From NCBI GenBank assembly GCA_007922225.1, contig ML679962.1, forward strand, positions 29,309,563-29,373,562: a stretch of DNA of 64,000 bases, in the 5' to 3' direction. The position numbers and the translations under genes were made by a program. The notes under the pieces were generated by a model that had not been told where the DNA came from, made no database searches, and saw only the letters and a list, made by a program, of their open reading frames with translations. This stretch comes from Emydura subglobosa (taxonomy: Eukaryota; Chordata; Testudines; Chelidae). Below, one piece after another: positions 48,001-59,714 of the stretch (position 1 is its first letter; each line of letters opens with the position of its first letter).

Positions 48001-51000
48001 TGATTCCTGAGTTAAAATTTGACCATTTTCAAGAGAAGTTCTTTACACAGCCATTTTAAAGTATTATCTTTATAAAACCTATTTTTAAGAAAACTTCTGA
48101 TTTTTTTTTTCTTTCTTTTTCTCTTGCTTGAGCTGAGGGAAAAGAGTGGAAGAGGCTCAAAATTACACTTCTAATAGAGCCCTGAGCGAGAGAATCACCC
48201 TGCTAATTATGATTTATTATGTATCTATTTGAAAAAATTGCTGAAGATCCCACATCATAGCAAACTGAGAGTTTGACCTTGCAAAGACTAAACATGCAAG
48301 TAACTTTATGAATGTGAGTAATCCCACTGATGTCAATAGGACTACTCATATGCATAAATCTTTGCACGATTGAGATCAAGAGAAGTGAAATTCCCTTATG
48401 AGCTAGTAACACATTCTCACTTGCTTGTTTCATCTCTTTTCCTGTAGTTCTACAGTTCCTGCCCATAGTATTTCCTCAGCAACCCAGAAGATTTATAGTG
48501 TGAAATTGATTCATGACATTTTTACTCTGCTTCTGCTCCGTACAGCACTTAGAAATGCTATGGACAGGAGCAGCTGCATAATTGGGACTGTCATGCAGGA
48601 AAATATAGGATTCTTGCACTTCCATGTTGAATTTAAGCTTTTGGAGCTTCCCATGGCTTCAAGTTTATAACGAATATCAAAACCACTAGGCAAATTACTG
48701 TTAACATGACAGGCATTTTAATAATTGTCCAAAACCAACATTTGTGGTTTATGTAGTTAAAGGTCAAATACGTGTTTAATTTTTCTCTTTTAGGCTTATT
48801 TTGAAGTTGCTGATAGTTCAGGCATGATGTCAATGGTTTTGTGGAATTCCTTATGTCCTGAGTGGTATAACAGTATGAAGATTGGTACAGTACTTCTACT
48901 TGAACAGTATGGTATCAAAACCAGTTATCCATTTAAAACACAACCAACACCTGGCGATTCACGGATGAAGAGATTTACTACAATTGGTTAAGTATCCCAA
49001 AAATCTGATTCAAAGAAGTATTGCTGTTAAAATAAGTTTGAAAATATCATTTCAGATGACAGTTACAAGAGCAGCAGTGAAATTAGGTAGCCTTTCAATA
49101 GATTTAGCTCCAGTTCCCATTTAACGGCAGGTGAAATACACAGGCCATTTTTGGGAGTGTTGGTGGGGTCAGTCAGAGCAGTGGCTCTTGGTGCTTCACC
49201 CACTTGAGATGAATGAGGTAGTTTAAACCTCTCACAGTTGTTGTTTCAGGTTGTCTGCATGCTCAGGCAGATATTGCTGCTTTGGTTACACTTGGGTCAT
49301 GTTTACAAGCTTTTTTCACCTACAACCATGAGATGAGGAACGATCATTTTTTTTTTGTAAAAGACAGCTGAGAGTCTGGTGTAATTACATAATTCCAAGT
49401 GCTGGGGCCCTCGGTACAGGGCTGTAGTACCTATAGTGTCCTAATTTGGCCTTGCTTCCAAATTAGTGTCTCATACAAATATAATTAAAATACTGTTTAC
49501 ATCCTTATCTGGATCATTAAAGAAGATGGGATCTAGGAGCCAGATCCTGTAGTAATCCATGCAGTTGCCCATGCAGAGCTCCACTGAAGTAAAAGTTCGG
49601 TGCTTCAAGATCTCATTTTGAATTGATGACTGCTACCAAGTGCATTAAAGCATCAATATCATGGTCCTTGATGTACTGATTCCTCAACACAGGGGAAAGA
49701 GCCTTCCTTTCTGCTGTTGCAGTGTGTGACAGAGAGCGAAGGCAGCCCTAATACAAGAATGCTAATGCCTCAATACAAGATAATGGCTTCCCCATAACAG
49801 GCCTTGTCTCCAACAATTCTTTCTCCCTGAATATGGACTCTTCTTCCCCACATACGCATATTCTGAATTAAACAGCAATCAGAAAAGCCACCATTTCCTT
49901 GCTACAAACAAAAATGCATGTCTTTGAGGGTTGATGTTTACATATCTCATTTTCTTCTTAGTGATGACAGTTTTGCTAATGCAGTCACTATAGTGCTTGA
50001 AAATAAACCATGTACTGCACTGCTCAAAGCCACGTATTCGGTCTCATGCATTTTGCTTTAAAACCAGATCTTAGCAACTGAAGTGTTTATGATGAGTTGT
50101 CAGGAGAGAGAAATGTTTTGCCAGGCAGGGAGATTTGGGGGAAAGACAGTAATGAAAATTAATAAGGCTTACAAGCCAGCGTAATAGTAATTATAACTGC
50201 CACACACCAGCCTGCAGCAAAGAGGCACTGTCAAATATGCTAGTCTGATTCTCCTTTTTGTATAAGCAAGAATCACTAAAAAATTTTAATGGCTTGGTGA
50301 GTGACACTAAACGGAAGATTTCCACAAGTGTTATTGGGGGTATAAAAGGTTATGAGATCAAAAACAACTTGGAAAATAACACCACATATAATAAAGGGTA
50401 ATAGATGCACAATGCAAGACTAAGACCCATAACTCAATAATGAAGTATCATGGGCCATCTGCAGAATACAGATGTAATGTTTTTAAACAAAATATATATA
50501 TCTCCTCCAAAATGTGTATGTTATTCTGTGTTTTTCTCTTTTTGACAAATAGCTCAAATATTTTTCTCTGGCACGAACTTTAAAAAAAAAAAAATTACAT
50601 GTCATGGACCAATGGATGAGCTATATTCATGAGTCTGTAAAAAGACAGAATAGTGTTGTAAACTACAAGAATATCAGAAAAATTCTGTTAGATAGCAGAT
50701 ATGATCCATTTTCTATAACTATTTGAGCGTGCACTAGCTCTATTTTCAGAACGACATTGAAAGTGAGATGTTTCAGTAAATTATCTCCGATGGTATACGA
50801 AATAAAATGTATAAATAAAGGTCTGATCTAAATACTGTCACCCTGTATCAGGATATGTGGCTATTTATTTATTTTAGAACATGCACGTTATGAGTGCCCT
50901 TTCAATAGTTAATTAAAACAGAATAATCAAGAGTTCCATTGAACTGCTAAAATAACTGACCATTGTCATAATACACTTCTATTCCATTATATCCCATCTT

Positions 51001-54000
51001 CCAAATAACCAAATACTCTCTCCTATCCTCATTCTCTGATTCCCAAAAATGAGTCTCAGGGTGTGAAAGATTTAAAAAAACAAGTTTTGTCAGACCGTGG
51101 AGAAAAATGCTTTCCAGCGTTGAGGGACCTTTGCAGAGATTACCCGCTAGCAATTTTCTATATTCTGTCACTTGAGCGCTAGGTTGCGTTCCTCTGCTGG
51201 TTGCAATTTTCCTAGTATAGAACAAGGCGAGTGGTGGTTTGTCAGGACCTGAACCATTTAGGGCTTTAAATGTTAAAACCAATACCTTGAATTCTACCCA
51301 CAAGCCCCCAGGCAGTGTGGGTATATCACAGTTCACTGAATTCGTGTAGTCCTAATGAACATAGTTCAGTCTGTTTTCACAACAATCTTCAGTTTCTGAA
51401 TGGTCGTAAGGTATAGAGTGTTTGACAGTAATTTAATCTCAGGGTGACAAAGGCATGGATGAGTGCAACAAGGACCACTCTGAAATGGATGGTCATACTA
51501 CAGCAGATGCATTCTCCAAAACTACTGCCTTTTCAGCCCAGGGTATAACAAGATGTTTAAATTACAGACCTGAGTTAAAAATAATAAATATAAATATATG
51601 TAGTTGACATAACAAGATAATACTTTGGGGTTGCTTCCAACAATCTAGTAACTATCTTATCTGGATTAAGCTTCAGCCAAGTAGCCCTCATCCAAACCCA
51701 AATCTCTGGTATAGACTGGATCAGTCACTGTACTGCACCTGCCAAATTGCCTGTAATGGAAATATACAACAGAGTCATCTGCATTAATGTAAACACTGTA
51801 AACCATCTTTCCACTTACTGCTCGACTTTGTTTCCAGGAAAAATCAGTTCCATTAAGTAAGGTATCTATTGCTTGGAATAGTTCTGCTGTGTTTAATTTT
51901 GCAGATGCTAAGGAGTTAGAGGCAAGAAAACCTTTCTTTGTCTGCTGCACAGCTGTAGCATATTTTAAAACAAAAAATCTTGATCATAATCACTTGGAGT
52001 CAAATCAGACTTCTTCCACTGGCTCTTCAGCTGTCTTCCCTCATATTTCATCCCTTGCAAGTCATCTGAAAATTATGGTGATTTTGAGAGTGTTTAGGAG
52101 CCTATCAATAGTGTTTGACAAAAGGTTTTTAAAATATCCAACTGATCATCAACAGACTGGCCCGTGCAGGGAACTGGACAATCCAGCAAGATTTTTCCTA
52201 TAATTTGTTACACCCTTCTATGACATCTTTACATTCCTCACTTTATCCATATAGAGACCTAAAATCAGAGAGACAAATTATATTAGTAATTTCAAAAGCA
52301 GTGGGCCGAAGTATGCATGTTTCATTTTATTAAGCAAAAATGTCACTTATCTTATCCAGATCAGAAAAAGAGTCTGTGGCTCAAAAACTTGACTCTCTCA
52401 CCAGCAAAGGTTGGTCCATAAGAGAGATTTTCTCGCCCACCTTGTCTCTACTTACCTTTCAGAAAGTCAAAGTAAAGGTTCTTGTTTTGAATATATTTTA
52501 TGCTTAAAATGCTATTGCTTTTTTCCCCACCAGAAATTAGCCTGAACATTCGAGATCCTCCGACTAAAATTAACATTATTCCAGAAAAAATGGTTAAACC
52601 AGAGTGGAGATTACCTGAAGTTAGATATCGGTTTGTCACAAGGTAAAATAAAGGTTTGTCTTCTGTTATGTGTGAGCTAATGTTTTGCTAATTTATATTG
52701 AATTTTAAATGGGACTATTACAGGAAAACATATTACACCTTGTTTTGTCTTCCCTACTATTCTGCTCTGGGCACTATTTAGATATTTTTTCAGAGCATGT
52801 GAATTATAGGTCTTCAACAAGTACCAACAATTTCTCTTTAATTTTGTTTGTAGGTCAGAACTGGATTACTTACCGAACAATCATTGCTGTGATATTATTG
52901 GTCTTGTAATATTTGTAGGAAGGGCTGAACGAACAAAAAAGAGAGGTTTCTATAAACATTCTTTTCAATATTTATCAAATTATTACAATTTGGTGGAATG
53001 TTGTTTAATTTTTTTTTTTTAATTTTGTTTGTGCAGAATATGGTGAAGATTTTTGGCTACATCGCTGGGCACATGTTGTTGATGGAACATCAGACCAACC
53101 ATTCGTACTGGAATTGTTTGCCACTTCTCAGCCGGATATATTTGAACATATTCACCCAAGTATTTATCATGCAATATTCTGACTATTAATATTTATTTCT
53201 GTTTACAGTATTTTTGTAGAAGAGCACCATTTTCAAACTCTAGGCATCTTTGCCGTGAATTCAAATTATCACTAAAACATCTCATCCCAAATCAGAAAAT
53301 AAATGAGCAGTATGAAAATAGACCCAAACCATATCCACCTAAGCAAAAAAAAGTCCTCATCATAGCAGTAACCTAGGTAAATAGATCTGGCCTATTTTGA
53401 ACCAAGTTTGAGTGAATTCCAATTTGCAAGCCCTTTGCAGAAAACACCCTGCTGGTAGCCCCCTCTCTCAGGTCAAATGATTCCTCTGACTGTAATGGCG
53501 ACAGTACTGTCCAGGGAAATAGACAGTCTCTCAGGCAGGCAAGTCCTAAGCCATGTAGAACTTTACAGATCAAAATTTACTCCTTAAACTCCAACCACAA
53601 ACCAACAAGGAGCCAGTGCAGGTCACAGAGCACTCATGAGGTGTTCTCAGCATGCCGTACAAGTTAATACGATTGCTGGACTGTGCACACTCTTCAGTTT
53701 CCAAATGAAGCCCAAAGTAGAATGCATGATCTGGAGGTGACTGAGGCATGAATGATGGTATCAACATCTGCATCCAAAAGAACTGGTTGCAACCTCTTGT
53801 CCAGATGGAGGTGGAAAAACGTCTTCCTAGAAACAACTGCTTTGTGATTGGCTAACAAAAGCTGTGAAGTGGATTATTCTCCCTATACTGTAACTTTTAA
53901 TATAAAATGGGCAGGTGTGTACCCTCAGTTACATGGACTATATTTTCCAGTTGCTATCAGCATCACCTCAGTTTTACATGCACTGCAGTTCTCATCCATG

Positions 54001-57000
54001 ACCCAATTTTACCTAACTTTGGCATTTGTGAGAATAGGCTGGTTCTAGTCAGAGAGGGAGAGTGCTGAGTGTCATCAGGATGCGTGTAGTACATACTGCT
54101 CTGCCCTTCCCAGGCACTCATGTACAGATTGAACAGGAGGGGTGTCAAAGTTGAAACTGTGGAACTGGACCTTTGAGTGTACTTATGGATGATGAGCAAT
54201 ATCCTAAAATTCTGGGATCTCTGAGCAAGTAAGGAACAGCCCTCTCCACTCCTGCTATTAGGGCCTGATCCAACACCCAATGGGAGACTTTCCATTGACT
54301 TAATTGGACTTTGGATCAGACTCTACTCACTAGAAAATAGTCTTAGCATTAAGGATATACCCTGCTCTTTCTCCTCTTTTTTTTTAATTCTAAAATATTT
54401 GTAAAATAATACATATTAAGGCCTGACTTTCCAGTGATGTTGAACACCTATAACTCCCATTGAAGTGAATTGGTGCCACACATGCTCAGCACCTCTGAAA
54501 ATCAGATATCTTATTTGGGTGTATAAATATGGATTTGTGTGCCAAACTTCAGTTTGAAAACTTTGGTGTAATTGTACTATGTGCTGAAGTATTAGACTGG
54601 GTAATAGAATACAAAGTATTTCCACCTTTAAGTCACTAGTTTATGTATAGAGCAGGTTGGGAAAGACTGTTAATTGGTTTGTGTGAAAATGAGTTGGTGG
54701 CTTTAGCTCAGTTGCTGCCAGATAATTGTGCACACCATAAAAACCATAATCTCAGGTGGTATCCATGTTAGCTGTCCAAGGATTGAATGAACATTGGGAA
54801 CTAACTATGCATTCACCCCAAAGAATTTTTTCCATGCCAAGGAAGAAACATATTTTTGGGGCAGCATGGGGAAACTTGCTCGTATTGGTTCTGTGGATAT
54901 AGGGCTTCAGTTTTATTTAACATTGTATTAGCTTGGCTGATATACCTTATTGACCATCTTTTTCTGATTGCTTCATCAAGATATTTCAGACAATATCCTA
55001 TTCTCTCATTTCTTCATTAAAGACTGTGAACTGTATATTTCTCAGGGTGTGATGCTATTTCTTTTTAGACCACTGATTGTAACATCTTTTCAGAGGAACT
55101 TTTTTTCTCTGGTTTTTGGTACTTGAGTTGTCTCTTCTGCTTTGAATGCAGCTGAAATTGACAACTTCTAGTTTTGGCTATATCAATTTCAGTATCACAG
55201 AAAAAACTGTGATGAGATCACAGCTCCAGCCAAAGTAGCATGAAACCTTGAGAATATATGATGGTGTGGGGGGAAGAAATTAGCAACTATTTCCTGTATT
55301 TTGTGTGGCTTTTGGTTAAGGAGAAATTAGTTTGGAGGATTAGTTAGTAGGGCTATCCGGAAGATGAGAAATTCCATTCCAGTGCAGACAAAAACAAGAC
55401 CTTTCAAAATTTTTCATGGGAAAAACATGAGCAAGACTGACCCAAAAATAGCCAGTAGCCTTATACTTAGGGCACTCCATCTGAAATGTGGGAGACCCGG
55501 GTTCAACAGTTCAGCCTGGGTTCACATCCCAGAGAAGTGCCTGAACCCCTGGGATATACTCAGTCTCTCTCTCTTTTCTGAGTAATATTTAATTATTTAT
55601 ACAAAGTGGAACAGCAGCTCCACATATATGTGAAAGAGAGAAACTACTTGGGAAAGTGTTTTTTTTTTTTTTTTTTAAATAATGCATCATTTTAATCTGA
55701 ACACAAATCTTCAAGACACATCTATCGTGTTCAAATTTTGAAATATAAATTTAATTGTATCATGGGTCACCAAGGCCTGAATCGCACAAACACTTATACA
55801 CATGCTTAACTCCCATTGACATCTTATTGCTTTAACAACTGTGAATCCAATAACATCTCCAAATTGTGAGGTCTAACTACGAGTAAAATTTTGAGCACAT
55901 GGTTAAGTGTTTGCAGGATCAAGAGTTAAGATACCTTTTTGTAGTGCATATTTAAAACTATTTTGGTATGGGTCAGCTTTGGAATCTTGATATACCACAA
56001 AAAGCTGAAATGATTTCTTTCTCTCTAGTGACATATTTGGTGTGTACACAGATGAGAGTGGTGCAGGACATCACTGAGAATACTCCCAGAACACTTTATC
56101 TTACAACTTCCAATGAGAGTCAGATGTTTATTACAGGTAAATAAAATATTCCTTTTAAATTAATTTTACATGACATATACTATATGGAGGTTATATGTTC
56201 CTTGAGAAATGAGGTATTTCAGCTTGAAGATGTCCATAGTATTCCTAGATACAGAGGGAAAAACAATTTAGCTTTTAAAGTGGACTCCAATATCACACTG
56301 AGGCACGCCCTGTGTTGCTCCCTCCATGCAGAGAGGTATTTTACCAAAGCACCGCTTTTAAAAATCCTCTGAGATTCAATACATTTTTCTCTTTTAGAAC
56401 TCCAGGTTTCCTTCTTTTTTTTTTTTCTCTCTCTCACTCCTCCACGCCCACACAAAATACCTGCTATATTTAACTCCACTGGCTGGATTATAAACTTGAG
56501 ACCAGTCCAGTTTCAGCATTCATAAATTGGCCTGTCCAGGAAGTAGTTAGGTTTCCTTCCTGTCTAGGGGAGATGTGCACAAGAAGACAAAAAGATTTGT
56601 ATTTCTGGATGGAAGAAGTAAATTGAAGTAAAACTATTGAAACTTCATTATGCTGATGTCAAATGGACTCTAAACAAGCTCTGAGGAAAATATATGAGCC
56701 AATTGATATTGAAAGCCGGATCAGGACAGTTAGGAGTTGAAAGTATTGAGATTGAAATTAGAACAATGCAATGTATTAGCTGAAAGATGAGGTGCCTTTC
56801 CTCACTAACTCGAAACAGTACATTTTAAGAAATTATAATATAACCAGCAATTATGCTGTTGTTGGGCTGGTCTATCTGAAGACTCATTAGTTGCTTTAAT
56901 ACAGAATATTTTAAGAATTTGGCATTCCTACAACATCCAAGGAACCTTTTTAAAAATTGTAATTCATCTGTTGCTTTTTTCATAGATTCCAGCTTTCCAT

Positions 57001-59714
57001 TCTATTGCAAAAAGGTCCAGTATAGCTATTAATCTTAAATTTAGACCAGTAAACATGCTTCCCCTGACACATGTTTTACTATCCAGTTTGTTCTTTCTTC
57101 AATATTCCTGATATGTCAGCCCATATAGGCAGATGGAAACAAGAAAATACACTCAAGTCATTTCTTTATAAAAGTATCTGGATGCCTCAGCACAGTCAGT
57201 TGTGTCTTCAGTAGAAGCTTCCACTTGGCTGAATCCGGTGTTTAGATTGTTAGCAGGATTAGCCACAAATCTTACTTTTGGCACAGGTATTTAGTTCTAG
57301 AGTTCATTACTCCCAAATGAAGGGCTTCTGATTTTTAGTTTCCTCCCACTTGCTTCCAGTATGTTAGCTACCGTGTTTTATATCCACCTTGCTCCTAAAC
57401 CAGAGCCTCAGCTAGCATCTCAAAATCATCAGCTGAGACTGTTTTCAGCTCAACAGTCTATAAATTGGTCTATCTTGCTGCAGACACATTGGCAATAGGA
57501 AAATATTGGTCTTCTCTGATGAGGAAAAGGTAACTTTTTATGTTAAACACTGCTTCTTGTTCATCTTTTTTTGTACTGTTGTGTGGAGAGAATATAACTA
57601 GCTAATTCTAGAAAGAATGTTTCACTGTTTTACTACACAAATGTTAGTATTTACGGTATCTAGGGTGAATGAGTGAGAGAGAACTCAAAGTGCCACATAA
57701 GAGTCCGATTACGCTGTTCAGAACTGGTAGAAGGGACATTTTTGTAGCAACTCTGACTTGGCTTTTTGTGTATATTAGTCTCATAGACTATAAGGTCAGA
57801 AGGGACAGTTATGATCTGCACAACCTGGCCACAGAACTTCACCCACCCACTCCTGCAATAGACCCCTAACTTAAGACTGAGTTATTGAAATAATAATGAT
57901 CAAATAATGATTTAAAGATATTATTTAGTGTTCAAATATGACAGTTTATTAAAAAAGAATTTCCTTAATCTATTTGATCTTTTCATTTGAATATCCAAAC
58001 CTTTTGTTTTAACAGGGTGGCACAAAGGCCAACCATATACCAGAGATGCTAAAGTGAAAAACTTTATCCAGTGGATTAAAACTCAAAGTGAAGTTGATCA
58101 AATGAAGAAAACTGTAATTGGTGGATACTATCCTTTCCCACCAGCACCAAATACTTTTTTGAAGTATTGTAAAAATAATAAAGGTATCCTACTCTGTACA
58201 AAATAGCTCCATTATGTGCATGCCTCTTTCTACTTGAGACTTAGTCACAAGTATTCAAAATTAGCGAGACTGATTGCTTTGCACCTGGATCATATCAATG
58301 GTTATATATTGGAATGTTATTCAAGGAAAAATCATTCTGTAGCTGCTGAAGATAGACTCTGACCAAGGCCTCTGCTAGTGTAAATGGTCATATCTCTGTG
58401 CAATGGAGCTTTGACAATTTACATCAGTTGAGAATCTGCATCTCTGAGTTTATACTCCATAGATGTTCTGTACCAACATCTGCTTCTGCTACATCTTCAG
58501 GCAATTTGAAAGTCTGTGTGAGATTGAAGAGCATAAGATGTGATAATGATAAATAACTTCAGCAGTAGTATGTTTAGCAGAACCTTGAATATTTAAGGTT
58601 ATTCAGTATTAACACTGAGCTGGCTAAAAAGGTTTGCACCCCAAATATTCTGCAAATGAGAGATGAGAAAGCAGGAGGATTTAATTCCCTGAGAAATTCA
58701 ATGTTAAGACAATTTAATCATTTAAATTTAGCAAGCAGGTCTTTCCAGTTTTCTTTCGTGAATCCAACATTCATACTTTTTAGTGGTTTTGTATTTCTTT
58801 AAAACTCTTAAGTTTTTGGGAATTGCTCTTTTGCAGTTGAATCAGTTTTGAAAGCCATAAGTGAAATGGAGAGGGAGATTGAAGACCTGCACTACAGGGA
58901 GCACAAGCGCATTGCTGTTCAGGGGATAATTAGTGCTATAAGATATGTCAGCAATGCAGCTGAAGATGCCTCAGGAGTAGAACCAATTCAGGTACAGTAC
59001 TTGAGAATTAATTGTATAGCACTTAAGATGCTGTGATTGTAATTACAATTGAGGTCTTTTGCACTTGAATTCAGAACCCACATACATTGTCTCTTGATTA
59101 ACTGAATTTACCATTATGAGAGCAAAAGAAGTTTGAAAGTCATCGTTTAAATTTTAAAACTTAATGATTTACTTGTTTTCTGAGAGTGTTACAGTCTTCA
59201 ATAAAAGTACGTGCTGTATAAAAGTTACTGAACTAACTGATTAAATTGTATGATTAAAGTAAATTAGGTACTACTTTATTATAACCTGTCACTGCTAGAC
59301 AGAGGTGGGTTTTTTTTTTTTAAAACTTGATTAGAGAGGATTTTCTGGAAAGCAAATCTGCAAGACACTATGATGGCGATACAAGATTTGAGATTAGGTA
59401 TCCAATTCCTCAAAGTTATTGCAGGAAAACCAACTAAATATCAACCTTTTTGTAATTGAAGATGAAATAGCTGTAATTATTTAACTGTTGTTACAGGAAG
59501 ATAAATTCCAGTCAACATCTCAAACAACTGTAAAAAACACTGGTATGTCAAAAAATGGTGTTAAGAAAGGAAAAAAGCAAAACCATACAAATGAAGAAGC
59601 TAATTCTGTAGTTGATTCACAGTGTGCTTCCCTGGAACAACAGCAACATCCAAGTATGTTAACCAGAAAGAGTCGAATCAAGAGAAAGATTGAACGCCGT
59701 AGAGAGGCTGAAAA
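44453..59714 (+). CDS. RADX: RADX (RPA-related, RAD51-antagonist), N-terminal 10 exons, 3' end beyond window
   Basis: Exons 44453-45044, 45735-45877, 48794-48986, 52534-52642, 52854-52945, 53037-53159, 56029-56136, 58016-58183, 58837-58991 and 59497-59714 are phase-compatible (1901 nt, 633 codons plus two bases). The product matches human RADX/CXorf57 along its length: [72 protein letters not shown] and [18 protein letters not shown] is a nuclear OB-fold protein that binds single-stranded DNA and limits RAD51 at replication forks. The basic patch around residues 222-239 lies in the OB fold reported to bind ssDNA in human. Human RADX is about 855 residues, so roughly 220 residues lie downstream of the window. 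The chosen ATG is the first one after the YY1-like site that leads into the conserved frame. Confidence 0.92.
45735..45877 (+). CDS. RADX: RADX exon 2, ssDNA-binding OB fold
   Basis: Acceptor TTTCACTAG and donor CAG|GTAGGG; phase 1 in, phase 0 out. It encodes [20 protein letters not shown] then [13 protein letters not shown], a basic strand. In human RADX, basic residues of this segment were mutated to abolish ssDNA binding (from memory of the literature). All the basic positions look conserved. Confidence 0.93.
46330..46763. mobile_element. hAT-type MITE copy B with 8-base target duplication
   Basis: Inverted ends CAGTGATTCCCAACC and GGTTGGGAACCACTG. The flanks TTCTATAC (46322-46329) and TTTTATAC (46764-46771) agree at 7 of 8 bases. 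It carries two TGGCTGCAGAAGGGAG blocks where copy A has one, explaining its extra length. No transposase. Confidence 0.85.
48274..48378. repeat. Palindromic short repeat
   Basis: GACCTTGCAAAGACTAAACATGC and GCATAAATCTTTGCACGATTG are imperfect inverted ends around CCACTGATGTCAATAGG. Confidence 0.6.
48794..48986 (+). CDS. RADX: RADX exon 3, OB fold
   Basis: Acceptor TTTCTCTTTTAG and donor ATTG|GTTAAG; phase 0 in, phase 1 out. It encodes [20 protein letters not shown] and [18 protein letters not shown]. The aromatic W in VLWN is a typical OB-fold base-stacking residue. Confidence 0.93.
48987..52533 (+). other. RADX: RADX intron 3
   Basis: An L2-like LINE fragment occupies 50950-51960. The remaining sequence holds no recognised element or exon. 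Confidence 0.6.
50950..51960 (-). mobile_element. L2-like LINE reverse-transcriptase fragment
   Basis: On the minus strand, [18 protein letters not shown] (near 51230-51310) is the standard segment near the C-terminus of L2/CR1-clade ORF2. Further 5' on that strand, [12 protein letters not shown] (near 51760-51800) keeps the outline of the catalytic YADD box. Frames are broken. Confidence 0.7.
52534..52642 (+). CDS. RADX: RADX exon 4
   Basis: Acceptor TTTTCCCCACCAG and donor ACAAG|GTAAAA; phase 1 in, phase 2 out. It encodes [19 protein letters not shown] and [15 protein letters not shown], colinear with human NLRDPPTNI and VKPEWRLP. Confidence 0.93.
52854..52945 (+). CDS. RADX: RADX exon 5
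   Basis: Acceptor TTTGTTTGTAG and donor GAGAG|GTTTCT, which is weak after GT; phase 2 in, phase 1 out. It encodes [20 protein letters not shown] and [11 protein letters not shown]. It matches the human RSELD...CDVIGLLVFVGR segment. Short introns flank it: 211 bp before and 91 bp after. Confidence 0.9.
53037..53159 (+). CDS. RADX: RADX exon 6
   Basis: Acceptor TTTGTGCAG after a long T tract, donor CCCAA|GTATTT; phase 1 at both ends. It encodes [20 protein letters not shown] and [19 protein letters not shown], matching human EDFW..RW.HIADGTSEQPF. Confidence 0.92.
53425..54300 (-). mobile_element. L2-like LINE reverse-transcriptase fragment, second copy
   Basis: The minus strand reads [12 protein letters not shown] then [12 protein letters not shown] (near 54060-54160), a decayed version of LLFNLYM...YADDTQL of non-LTR reverse transcriptases. 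Its other end (near 53530-53620) aligns with the 51200-51310 part of the first copy. Stops and frameshifts are present. Confidence 0.72.
54261..54322. repeat. Palindromic short repeat
   Basis: CTGATCCAA near 54264 and TTGGATCAG near 54311 are perfect inverted ends; the middle holds CCCAATGGGAGACTTTCC and CATTGACTTAATTGG. Confidence 0.7.
54420..54506. repeat. Palindromic short repeat
   Basis: GCCTGACTTTCCAG and CTCTGAAAATCAG are imperfect inverted ends around ACTCCCATTGAAGTGAATTG. Confidence 0.55.
55445..55560 (+). repeat. tRNA-derived SINE head
   Basis: CTTAGGGCACTCCATCTG followed by GTGGGAGACCCGGGTTCAA resembles tRNA A and B boxes in the SINE arrangement. No cloverleaf with matching acceptor stem is seen, so it is not a tRNA gene. 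Confidence 0.55.
55773..55922. repeat. Palindromic short repeat
   Basis: AGGCCTGAATCGCACAAACACTTA and TTAAGTGTTTGCAGGATC are inverted ends, with AACTCCCATTGACATC inside. Confidence 0.65.
56029..56136 (+). CDS. RADX: RADX exon 7
   Basis: Acceptor TTTCTCTCTAG and donor ACAG|GTAAAT; phase 1 at both ends. It encodes [15 protein letters not shown] and [17 protein letters not shown], matching the human YFVCTQLKVV and LYLTTTNES segments. Confidence 0.92.
56137..58015 (+). other. RADX: RADX intron 7
   Basis: The only recognised element is a CR1-type terminus at 57779-57875. There is a T-rich run near 56410 and otherwise unique-looking sequence. Confidence 0.5.
57779..57875 (-). mobile_element. CR1-type 3' end fragment
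   Basis: TCATAGACTATAAGGTCAGAAGGGACAG, then CCACAGAACTTCACCCACCC and CTGCAATAGACCC. The same words recur in the CR1 at 63440-63560. Confidence 0.75.
58016..58183 (+). CDS. RADX: RADX exon 8
   Basis: Acceptor TTGTTTTAACAG and donor AAAG|GTATCC; phase 1 at both ends. It encodes [29 protein letters not shown], and [13 protein letters not shown]. The block is strongly conserved with human. Confidence 0.93.
58837..58991 (+). CDS. RADX: RADX exon 9, coiled segment
   Basis: Acceptor CTTTTGCAG and donor CAG|GTACAG; phase 1 in, phase 0 out. It encodes [20 protein letters not shown] and [15 protein letters not shown]. The first half is heptad-like and charged. It matches human EIEDLQYREQKRIAIQGII. 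Confidence 0.93.
59497..59714 (+). CDS. RADX: RADX exon 10, basic low-complexity segment
   Basis: Acceptor GTTGTTACAG and donor GAAAA|GTAAGG; phase 0 in, phase 2 out. The peptide is Lys/Arg/Ser/Gln-rich, ending [17 protein letters not shown], like the basic RR-rich stretch after the same point in human RADX. If the donor is not used, the frame hits TAA at once (59716). The next coding exon is not in the window. Confidence 0.85.

Larger units (their letters stand above)
45878..48793 (+). other. RADX: RADX intron 2
   Basis: It contains MITE copy B (46330-46763) and a palindromic repeat (48274-48378). The rest is AT-rich intron sequence with no recognised features. Confidence 0.6.
53160..56028 (+). 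other. RADX: RADX intron 6
   Basis: Besides a second L2-like fragment (53425-54300) the intron has three palindromic short repeats (54261-54322, 54420-54506, 55773-55922) and a tRNA-like SINE head (55445-55560). Confidence 0.6.

Noticed and set aside
55460..55510. tRNA gene
   Set aside because: Only A- and B-box-like words are present; no paired acceptor or anticodon stems, so it fits a SINE head.
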